Part shown: positions 1 to 4,728 of the stretch, in pieces
Position numbering within the stretch: the first letter of the stretch is position 1
Layout: every line of letters starts with the position of its first letter
DNA from: Gemmatimonadales bacterium
GTDB taxonomy: Bacteria > Gemmatimonadota > Gemmatimonadetes > Gemmatimonadales > GWC2-71-9
Length of the DNA stretch: 6,274 nt
NCBI GenBank assembly: GCA_013813675.1
Contig: JACCRH010000357.1
Coordinates: 1-6,274, forward strand
Reading direction: 5' to 3'
Notes under the pieces: model-generated
Database searches by the model: none
Seen by the model: only the letters and a program-made list of their open reading frames with translations
What the model was told of the DNA's origin: nothing
Made by a program: the position numbers and the translations under genes

Positions 1-49
1 CATGTAAGCAGAAGGGGAAGCGGCGACGGTCCCTCGGCCCATCCCGAAC
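1..49. other. Left-edge flank downstream of the HTTM gene
   Basis: These 49 bases follow the HTTM gene stop on the minus strand. I see no gene start and no convincing terminator: only a weak GGGA/TCCC pairing and no T-run. Bases 39-54, overlapping the gene end, resemble a conserved 5S rRNA segment, but the surroundings do not (see the rejected items). Confidence 0.4.
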
Positions 50-1021
50 TCAGGAGGGCTGAGGGGCGTCTTTGCGCGTCGGCAAGCCCGGCACGAGCTG
101 CTCGAGCCGATTGATCCAGCCGAGCAACCGCTGGGGATCCAGGAACAGAAGCAGCATGAGGTTCATGATGATGTGCTCGAAGAACGGATGCCCCGAGGTC
201 AGGTAGAGCCCGACGTGAAACAGGATGCCGCCGATGAAGAAGTACGGGGCGATCCTGGGCAGGAAAAGGGACACGAAGAACAACATCTCGAACAGGATGG
301 TGCCTACGGCGAGCAGGATGCAGAGGGTGTGCTGCTGCGCGAGCCAGATGCCGAGGGGGATGTCACGGTTGACCGCGTCGTTGAAGATGTGGTTCTGCAG
401 CGTATAGCCATTCATCCATGCAACACCGCCGGAAAGCAGCTTGGTGATGCCGGTGGAGAAGTAGGTGAGCGCCAGCAATACATGCACCAGCTTGAGCGGC
501 CACATCGCGGTCTCGGATCGGGGCGGCCCGGCGCTCGGGCGGCTCGCTTCGCCGGCGCGACGGCGCCGGAGAAGCGCGTCGATTGAGTAGCTCGCTCCCG
601 CCGGCGAAAAGGGCAAGGTCATCAGGAAAATGGCGAACAGCGCCTGGGGGTGATGGACGTCGGCATAGGAATACGCGTGGCCGACGAAAAACCAGGTTCC
701 GAGCGCCAGGACAAACAGGGAGGCCCGCGTACACAGCCCGATCAGCGCCAGTACCCCCGCAGCCGCGGTGACCCAGTAGACCACCCTGAGTCCGGCGGGC
801 GTGAACAGGGCATCGCGCGGCACGATGGAGGCGATGGCGCGGATGATCGGTTGAGGGTCGACGAAGTGGGTGTTCTTGGCGGCCAGATTGATCTGATGGT
901 CCAGTGAGGGGAAGAACCAGAACAGCTGCGCGGCGACGGCGAGAATCCGCGCGCCGGCGAGGTTTTGAGTGGAGGTCAAGGGAAACCAGTACGCGTTCCA
1001 CTTGTCGATCCATCGCTTCAC
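50..1021 (-). CDS. HTTM-type (vitamin K carboxylase-like) multi-pass membrane protein
   Basis: This is an integral membrane protein of 323 residues. Hydrophobic segments lie at about residues 20-40, 81-99, 102-118, 125-138, 176-192, 229-254, 257-277 and 280-295. Features recalling the HTTM (horizontally transferred transmembrane) family, related to the membrane part of vitamin K-dependent gamma-carboxylase, are an Arg in the first segment (R25), a GLCTRAS turn near 95, a TGITKLLSG...W..G stretch at 190-205, and an E...LPR...H block at 245-269 followed by a second hydrophobic run ending FLDP. Residues 151-171 form a charged, Arg- and Pro-rich cytosolic-type loop. The start is GTG. It overlaps the stop of the upstream gene by four bases (GTGA), so translation is probably coupled. 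Its biochemical function is unknown. Most bacterial HTTM proteins lack a proven carboxylase role, and I see no basis to claim one here. Family assignment is by remembered pattern. Confidence 0.72.
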   Translation of the reverse strand: MKRWIDKWNAYWFPLTSTQNLAGARILAVAAQLFWFFPSLDHQINLAAKNTHFVDPQPIIRAIASIVPRDALFTPAGLRVVYWVTAAAGVLALIGLCTRASLFVLALGTWFFVGHAYSYADVHHPQALFAIFLMTLPFSPAGASYSIDALLRRRRAGEASRPSAGPPRSETAMWPLKLVHVLLALTYFSTGITKLLSGGVAWMNGYTLQNHIFNDAVNRDIPLGIWLAQQHTLCILLAVGTILFEMLFFVSLFLPRIAPYFFIGGILFHVGLYLTSGHPFFEHIIMNLMLLLFLDPQRLLGWINRLEQLVPGLPTRKDAPQPS

Positions 1022-1467
1022 TGGGTCAGCGCCTCATTCCGCGGGGCATGATAGGTGACGATTGGATGGTCCCGCCGGACGACACCACTGTCGGTGAGGG
1101 TCAAGGTCAGCTCTTCCAGGCGGATCGTGACGATCGAATCGCTCCCCCGGTTGAGCCGGTTCAGCAAGCGTTGGGCGGCCGCGGAGTCATGCCTTGCCAG
1201 CGGCACGAGATAGGTGTTCCGGAACGCGGGTTTGGTGAGGCCGGCCAGGACCGGTGTAATTTCCAGCTCCGATCCCGACGAGGTGGTTCCCAGAACACGG
1301 CGTTGCGCCACCTGGATCGGTCCCGGAGGATACGACTTCGCGTACATGGCCCACGCCAGGAACGGCCAACGGGTCTGCGCCTGAGCCTGATAGGACACCA
1401 CCGGCAGCGCGTGCAGCCCGAGAATCACCAGGATCAGGAGCGAAATCCAGGTCTTGCGCTGGGGCAT
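1018..1467 (-). CDS. Small membrane-anchored or exported protein, partner of the HTTM gene
   Basis: I do not recognise a named family. The 149-residue product has a basic N-terminus (PQRK) and one hydrophobic segment at about residues 8-25, then a QAQAQT stretch that could be a signal-peptidase site or simply follow a membrane anchor. The remainder is predicted soluble, extracytoplasmic and partly beta-rich (LEEL, TLTLT). A compact aromatic motif, RWPFLAWAMYAK at residues 33-44, lies just after the membrane segment. From memory, similar WPF...MY/MF motifs occur in small proteins encoded beside HTTM genes. I chose the ATG at 1467, which is preceded by an AAGGGAG ribosome site about 12 bases upstream. 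A TTG at 1509 in the same frame would add 14 residues but has no clear ribosome site. The gene is followed by the HTTM gene with a 4-base overlap, so the two probably act together. Confidence is high that it is coding and low on role. Confidence 0.68.
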   Translation of the reverse strand: MPQRKTWISLLILVILGLHALPVVSYQAQAQTRWPFLAWAMYAKSYPPGPIQVAQRRVLGTTSSGSELEITPVLAGLTKPAFRNTYLVPLARHDSAAAQRLLNRLNRGSDSIVTIRLEELTLTLTDSGVVRRDHPIVTYHAPRNEALTQ

Positions 1468-1512
1468 GGCGGTGCCGGGCTCCCTTGGCGACAGCGTAGC
1501 ATTGTGCAAACG

Positions 1513-1533
1513 ATTCGGACGAATGAGGCCTCA
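1513..1533. promoter_or_regulatory. Two adjoining short dyads, possible operator
   Basis: ATTCG (1513-1517) and CGAAT (1520-1524) are perfect inverted arms two bases apart. They are followed immediately by the self-complementary decamer TGAGGCCTCA (1524-1533). Both lie in a divergent spacer, where a regulator binding site would be expected. The arms are short and could arise by chance. Confidence 0.22.
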
Positions 1534-1565
1534 ATGTTACAGGGTGCTCTCGCAACCGGGCAAGA

Positions 1566-1584
1566 GTCCGGCTGCTTTCCGGAC
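1566..1584 (+). other. Short hairpin in the leader of sulfotransferase 1
   Basis: GTCCGG (1566-1571) and CCGGAC (1579-1584) form a perfect 6-bp GC-rich stem with a 7-base loop (CTGCTTT), followed by GTTT. It ends 8 bases before the AGGGG ribosome site at 1593-1597, so it could be a leader structure. The short T-run makes it a poor terminator. Confidence 0.3.
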
Positions 1585-1602
1585 GTTTAGACAGGGGAAT
1601 CG

Positions 1603-2481
1603 GTGACACTTCCGACCTTTATTCTCGTCGGCGCCGCGAAGGCGGGCACCACGGCACTCTACTGGTACCTCGCCGAGCATCCGGCGGTGTTCATGAGCCC
1701 GGTGAAGGAGACCAACTATTTCGCCTACGGGCTGAACCAGACCGGCGAACTGCTCTACGGCGACCCGGATGTCCATCGGTTCCCGGTAAAGTCGCTGGAC
1801 CAGTACCAGCAGCTCTTCGCCGGCGCCGGAAACGCGGCGGCGGTAGGCGAAGCCTCCCCGATCTATCTCGAATGTCCTCAAGCCGCCGACCGGATCAGAG
1901 AGACGCTGCCCGGCGCACGGATCATCTGTACCCTTCGCCAGCCGGTGGAGCGCGCCTACTCGGACTACCTGATGTACCTTCGCCGGCGGGGCCGCCGCTT
2001 CGACCCCGCGCGCGAGCTGACCGCCACCGCAGCCTGGGCCCGGCCCGACTCGCGCTGGATGCAGGTCAGCCGCTACGCCCGGCAGCTGGAGCGGTACTTC
2101 GAGGCCTTCCCCCGCGAGCAGATCCACGCGCTGTTGATCGACGACTTCAAGCCCAGTCCGCTGCGGGCGGTGCAGGACGTGTACCGGTTCGTCGACGTCG
2201 ATCCCGGGTTCGCGCCCGACTTCGATACTCCCCATGCCCCCGGCGGCATGCCGGCGAGCACCGCCCTCGAGGGCTTCTTCACCAGCGGCGCGATCGTGTC
2301 GGCGGTGAAACCCTGGGTCCCGGTGCGGGCGGCGAACTGGATCCGCCGCCTGCGTACGCGGAACATGCGGAAGCCGCCGGCGCTCCCGCCGGAGCTGAAA
2401 CAGCAGCTGACGGCGTCGTTCCGCGACGACATCGCGCGGACCTCGGCGCTCATCGGTCGAAGCCTGGATCACTGGCTCTAG
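1603..2481 (+). CDS. PAPS-dependent sulfotransferase 1 (GxxKxGTT subtype)
   Basis: This 292-residue protein should transfer a sulfuryl group from PAPS to a carbohydrate or other small acceptor in the cytoplasm. The N-terminal 5'-phosphosulfate loop reads GAAKAGTTALYWYL from residue 10, with K13 as the expected PAPS-binding lysine. It is followed by VKETNYF (34-40), where E36 aligns with the acidic residue of the KEPHFF motif common in bacterial and heparan-sulfate-type sulfotransferases, and by GEASPIYL (82-89). The 3'-phosphate site is RIICTLRQPVERAYSDY, with R112 and S120 in the usual R-x7-S spacing. The C-terminus ends in the family-typical SLDHWL. Length is normal for bacterial Sulfotransfer domain proteins. 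The start is GTG, chosen because AGGGG (1593-1597) lies 5 bases upstream and the P-loop begins seven residues in. The gene is divergent from the HTTM pair and convergent with a close paralogue. The acceptor cannot be read from the sequence. Confidence 0.9.
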   Translation: MTLPTFILVGAAKAGTTALYWYLAEHPAVFMSPVKETNYFAYGLNQTGELLYGDPDVHRFPVKSLDQYQQLFAGAGNAAAVGEASPIYLECPQAADRIRETLPGARIICTLRQPVERAYSDYLMYLRRRGRRFDPARELTATAAWARPDSRWMQVSRYARQLERYFEAFPREQIHALLIDDFKPSPLRAVQDVYRFVDVDPGFAPDFDTPHAPGGMPASTALEGFFTSGAIVSAVKPWVPVRAANWIRRLRTRNMRKPPALPPELKQQLTASFRDDIARTSALIGRSLDHWL

Positions 2482-2498
2482 GTGGGGGGACGCGCCCT

Positions 2499-3404
2499 TT
2501 ACGTCCAGTGGCTCAGATCGCGACCCATCAGCCGTCCCAGCAGGGCCACTTCGTCACGGAAGGCCGCCACCAGCTCCTCGCGGAGCTCGGGTGAAAGCGG
2601 GGCGCGGTGTCCGCGCACCGTGTTGAGCGCCACCAGCTTTTTCTTCGCCGCGCTGATGCTCTCGCCTCCCATCGCCCGCTTGAGGCTCCTCACCGCTTCC
2701 CGAAGCACCGGCGGCGGCTTTCGGTACAGCCGCCGAAGCCAACCCACGCGTGTGGCCTTGTTCTCGTTGATGCGGGGGAACTCGCTGCGCCCGTCGTGCG
2801 GAAGTCCCAGGAACTCGATGACCTCATCGTAGACCCGCTGGGGCGAGGCCGCGAAGTCATCGTAGAGGATGAGCTTCACCTGTTCCGGGGGAAAGGCGGC
2901 GAGCAGGCGTTGAGCCTGGGTGCCGAACTGGCCCACTTCCCGGTACTGCACCAGGAGCGGCGAGCGGATCGCCGGTGGAAGGTCGAGCCCTCGGCTGCGC
3001 CGTTCCTGGAGCCGCCACGCCGTCTCGAAATCACTGACGGTTTCTTCCGACACGTAGAGCAACTGCGAATGCAGTGAGTACACCATGTCCACCGGATTGC
3101 GGAACATGGCGATGATTCGGGCCTCGGGATTGAACTCACGGATGTTGGGAATGGCCACCGACGAGCGCAGGTAGTACACCGACGCCTCTCCCGCACGCCG
3201 ATGGGCATCGGTCGCGTCGCTGAACAGCGCCAGATAGTCGTCCAGGGCCTTGATCCTGGGGTAGGTACCCAGATCCTTGGCGAAGAAATGGGGCTCCTTG
3301 ATCTCGGGCATGAACACGTTCGGATGGGGCCGGAGGTACTCGTAGAGCGCCGTCGTGCCGCATTTAGGCGCTCCGGCGATGAAGAAGCTGGGCTGAACTG
3401 GCAA
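2499..3404 (-). CDS. PAPS-dependent sulfotransferase 2, paralogue of sulfotransferase 1
   Basis: This 301-residue PAPS sulfotransferase has the same motif order as its convergent neighbour. The 5'-phosphosulfate loop is GAPKCGTTALYEYL from residue 11, with K14. It is followed by IKEPHFF (35-41, E37), GEASVYYL (72-79), and the 3'-phosphate site RIIAMFRNPVDMVYSLH with R102 and S110. The C-terminus reads DLSHWT. The open frame continues upstream to a GTG at 3596, but that extension (GAPGRRATRPP...) has no family features and lies in the intergenic region. I set the start at TTG 3404 because GGGAG (minus strand, 3417-3413) lies 8 bases upstream and the beta-strand plus P-loop begin five residues in. 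A GTG at 3413 is the alternative and would add three residues. The acceptor is unknown; a carbohydrate hydroxyl or amine is likely given the neighbouring glycosyltransferase. Only 17 bases separate its stop from the stop of sulfotransferase 1. Confidence 0.88.
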   Translation of the reverse strand: MPVQPSFFIAGAPKCGTTALYEYLRPHPNVFMPEIKEPHFFAKDLGTYPRIKALDDYLALFSDATDAHRRAGEASVYYLRSSVAIPNIREFNPEARIIAMFRNPVDMVYSLHSQLLYVSEETVSDFETAWRLQERRSRGLDLPPAIRSPLLVQYREVGQFGTQAQRLLAAFPPEQVKLILYDDFAASPQRVYDEVIEFLGLPHDGRSEFPRINENKATRVGWLRRLYRKPPPVLREAVRSLKRAMGGESISAAKKKLVALNTVRGHRAPLSPELREELVAAFRDEVALLGRLMGRDLSHWT

Positions 3405-3412
3405 TATCCTCA

Positions 3413-3417
3413 CTCCC
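3413..3417 (-). promoter_or_regulatory. Ribosome binding site deciding the start of sulfotransferase 2
   Basis: GGGAG on the minus strand lies 8 bases before the TTG at 3404. This supports the short form of the protein over the long upstream extension of the frame. Confidence 0.5.
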
Positions 3418-3453
3418 GATCGTCGCGCTTCGATGGTAACCGGTGCTCCAAGA

Positions 3454-3479
3454 TGCCTGTCGCGCACATGCCACAGGCA
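3454..3479. repeat. Perfect 7-bp inverted repeat upstream of sulfotransferase 2
   Basis: TGCCTGT (3454-3460) and ACAGGCA (3473-3479) are exact inverted arms with a 12-base spacer. On the minus strand the element lies 50-75 bases before the sulfotransferase 2 start, so it could be an operator or a leader hairpin. The arms have average GC, which makes this less likely than the GC-only palindromes nearby to be a composition artefact. Confidence 0.35.
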
Positions 3480-3524
3480 CTTGCCTGGACCGCAAAGAGC
3501 CTGCCGCCCCGCGGGCGGGCGGGT

Positions 3525-3543
3525 GGCACGGCGGCCCGGTGCC
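3525..3543. repeat. Short GC-rich inverted repeat
   Basis: GGCAC (3525-3529) and GTGCC (3539-3543) are exact inverted arms around a 9-base GC spacer. They directly follow a GCGGGCGGGCGGG run. With only five pairs this is weak by itself. Confidence 0.2.
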
Positions 3544-3583
3544 CCTGCGGATATGGCTGTGATAGATTGCCTTCCGCCTGTTT

Positions 3584-3600
3584 TCTGGTCAAGCACCAGA
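3584..3600. promoter_or_regulatory. Operator-like dyad TCTGGT-n5-ACCAGA
   Basis: TCTGGT (3584-3589) and ACCAGA (3595-3600) are perfect 6-bp inverted arms with the 5-base spacer CAAGC. The dyad sits in the least GC-rich part of the spacer and covers TTGACC on the minus strand (3592-3587), a 5-of-6 match to a -35 hexamer. It is not a terminator, because neither strand has a T-run after the hairpin. The layout suits a repressor or activator site controlling sulfotransferase 2, by inference only. Confidence 0.35.
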
Positions 3601-3716
3601 GAGCGGCGGCGCCGCCTCCCAGGCGTCCCGACGGCGCCCGCGGTATCCCCCTGGGGCCGGCGCCGGAGGCCCGGCGACCGCCAGGGGCATGGATCGTGCT
3701 GACCTCAGGGCAGCTT

Positions 3717-3722
3717 GATAAT
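3717..3722 (+). promoter_or_regulatory. Candidate -10 element for the sulfotransferase 3 operon
   Basis: GATAAT matches the TATAAT consensus at five of six bases in an otherwise very GC-rich spacer. It lies 66 bases before the sulfotransferase 3 ATG. No clear -35 hexamer is present 16-18 bases upstream, so it would be a weak or activator-dependent promoter, or a chance match. Confidence 0.28.
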
Positions 3723-3788
3723 GGCGGTGAGTGGGGCCGGACGGCCATCGCGGTGGCCGGCTCCCAGGTGGCGACGAACCGGCGGACT

Positions 3789-4700
3789 ATGACAATCACG
3801 AAACCGATCATCATCGTTGGGACCGGACGCTGCGGCTCGACGCTGTTCCATCGTCTGATGGCCAAGCATCCCCAGCTCATGTGGATGTCCCCGGTCTGCT
3901 ATAAGTACCCCCACAAGCCGCAGTGGAACCGGATCGCGGTGAACGCGATGGACAATCCGCTGCTGCGCCGGCTCTTCGGCGAGAAAATCCGGCCGGGCGA
4001 GAACTACCGGTTCTGGGACAAGTATGCGTACGGGTTCTCGGAGCCCTGCCGGGATCTCCTCCGGTCGGACGTGAGCGCCCGGGTCAAGCAGCAGGTCCGC
4101 AAGGCCTTCGAGCCGATGCTCGACGCCCGGCGAAATCGCCTGCTGATCAAGATCACCGGCTGGTCGCGTATCGGCTTTCTGAACGAGATCTTCGAGGACG
4201 CGAAGTTCATTCACATGCTCCGTGACGGACGCGCGGTGGCGAGCTCGCTGTTGCACGTCAACTTCTGGCGCGGGTGGTATGGGCCGCAAGGTTGGCGGGC
4301 CGGACTGCTGTCCGCCGAGGACCAGGCGACCTGGGAGAGCTACGATCGCTCGTTCACCGCGTTGGCGGGCATCGAATGGCGGATCCAGATGCGGGCCATG
4401 GAAGCGGCGCGCCAGGCGCTGGACCCGAGCCGGTTCTTCGAGGTCAAATACGAGACCTTTTGCGAGCACCCCGTGGAGAGCTTCCAGCGGGCGCTCGACT
4501 TCGCGGAGGTGCCGTGGTCGGCGGACTTCGAGCGGGAGATTCGGTTGGCCTCCATCAGGAGTACGAGCAACCGGTGGCGGGACGATCTGGCCCCTCAGCA
4601 GCAGACGATTCTGGACGACCTGCTGCGCGAGGACCTGCTGCGATGCGGCTACGGTGATCAGCGCAGAGCCGAGAGGATTCCGGAGACCGCCGGACGGTAG
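3789..4700 (+). CDS. Sulfotransferase 3 (GxGRCGST subtype)
   Basis: This 303-residue sulfotransferase-family protein is of a different subtype from the two neighbours to the left. The N-terminal loop is VGTGRCGSTLFHRLMAKHP (residues 10-28), with R14 in place of the Lys of the other subtype, as is common in Sulfotransfer_3-like proteins. The 3'-phosphate site is KFIHMLRDGRAVASSLLH (139-156), with R145 and S152/S153. SIRSTSNRWRDDL (255-267), near the C-terminus, matches the S..RWR pattern that often closes the PAPS site in this group. Residues 36-90 are rich in Tyr, Trp and Phe and may form the acceptor pocket. The start is the ATG seven codons before the P-loop. Its ribosome site is weak, and the frame is open upstream into the spacer without family features. 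It is the first gene of a plus-strand operon with the glycosyltransferase. The acceptor is unknown, probably a glycan or lipid-linked sugar. Confidence 0.85.
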   Translation: MTITKPIIIVGTGRCGSTLFHRLMAKHPQLMWMSPVCYKYPHKPQWNRIAVNAMDNPLLRRLFGEKIRPGENYRFWDKYAYGFSEPCRDLLRSDVSARVKQQVRKAFEPMLDARRNRLLIKITGWSRIGFLNEIFEDAKFIHMLRDGRAVASSLLHVNFWRGWYGPQGWRAGLLSAEDQATWESYDRSFTALAGIEWRIQMRAMEAARQALDPSRFFEVKYETFCEHPVESFQRALDFAEVPWSADFEREIRLASIRSTSNRWRDDLAPQQQTILDDLLREDLLRCGYGDQRRAERIPETAGR

Positions 4701-4707
4701 TCCGGCG
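4688..4707 (+). other. Strong 8-bp tetraloop hairpin across the stop codon of sulfotransferase 3
   Basis: CGCCGGAC (4688-4695) and GTCCGGCG (4700-4707) are exact inverted arms around the 4-base loop GGTA. The TAG stop codon (4698-4700) lies in the loop and the first base of the right arm. No T-run follows, so it is not a standard intrinsic terminator. A second palindrome, CGGCGCGCCG (4703-4712), shares the right arm and could compete with it. A possible role is mRNA stabilisation or tuning of read-through to the glycosyltransferase gene. Confidence 0.45.
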
Positions 4708-4728
4708 CGCCGACCCACGGCATTCTCC

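Larger units (their letters stand above)
1468..1602. promoter_or_regulatory. Divergent intergenic region between the HTTM pair and sulfotransferase 1
   Basis: This 135-base spacer must contain the starts of two divergent transcripts. Visible elements are a dyad ATTCG-GA-CGAAT (1513-1524), an abutting perfect palindrome TGAGGCCTCA (1524-1533), and a hairpin at 1566-1584 close to the sulfotransferase start. I see no convincing sigma-70 -35/-10 pair on either strand, so promoter placement is open. If the HTTM partner starts at the TTG (1509), the spacer shrinks to 93 bases and the first dyad sits right beside that start. Confidence 0.4.
3405..3788. promoter_or_regulatory. GC-rich divergent intergenic region with several perfect inverted repeats
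   Basis: This 384-base spacer separates two divergent sulfotransferase genes. I see no gene in it: the frames open through it show no recognisable protein features and no good ribosome site. It contains perfect inverted repeats at 3454-3479, 3525-3543 and 3584-3600. It also has the self-complementary GGCGGCGCCGCC (3605-3616) and CCGGCGCCGG (3657-3666), and CCCCTGG (3648-3654) paired with CCAGGGG (3681-3687). The least GC-rich part is about 3551-3600, a likely place for a promoter. On the minus strand TTGACC (3592-3587) resembles a -35, though no good -10 follows. On the plus strand GATAAT (3717-3722) resembles a -10. The density of GC-rich dyads is partly expected from base composition. Confidence 0.5.

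Noticed and set aside
39..54. A 16-base stretch (CCCATCCCGAACTCAG) identical, from memory, to the conserved loop B/helix III segment of bacterial 5S rRNA
   Set aside because: The bases on both sides do not resemble 5S rRNA: there is no recognisable 5' strand or helix I before it, and after it comes the end of the HTTM coding frame instead of the AAG.GAAAC block. A covariance search for 5S over the junction with the left flank would settle it.
1537..2472. A 311-codon open frame on the minus strand across sulfotransferase 1
   Set aside because: It is a shadow: the plus-strand frame carries all sulfotransferase motifs, and this one carries none.
2482..2498. Bidirectional terminator between the convergent sulfotransferase genes
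   Set aside because: The 17 bases contain a G-run and a GCGCCC stretch but no stable stem with a T-run on either strand.
3405..3596. N-terminal extension of sulfotransferase 2 by 64 codons to a GTG at 3596
   Set aside because: The added residues are Arg, Gly and Pro rich with no family match. A good ribosome site sits before TTG 3404, and the P-loop should be near the N-terminus.
3605..3666. GC-only palindromes GGCGGCGCCGCC and CCGGCGCCGG as operators
   Set aside because: Such palindromes are common by chance in sequence this GC-rich, so they are noted only within the spacer description.
3201..3788. N-terminal extension of sulfotransferase 3 by 196 codons in the same open frame
   Set aside because: The part before 3405 is antisense to sulfotransferase 2, and the rest is GC-rich spacer without domain features. 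The family P-loop starts right after the ATG at 3789.
4222..4728. N-terminal extension of the glycosyltransferase by 169 codons
   Set aside because: It overlaps sulfotransferase 3 in another frame and is dominated by Arg, Ser and Thr. The GT-B fold is complete from 4729.
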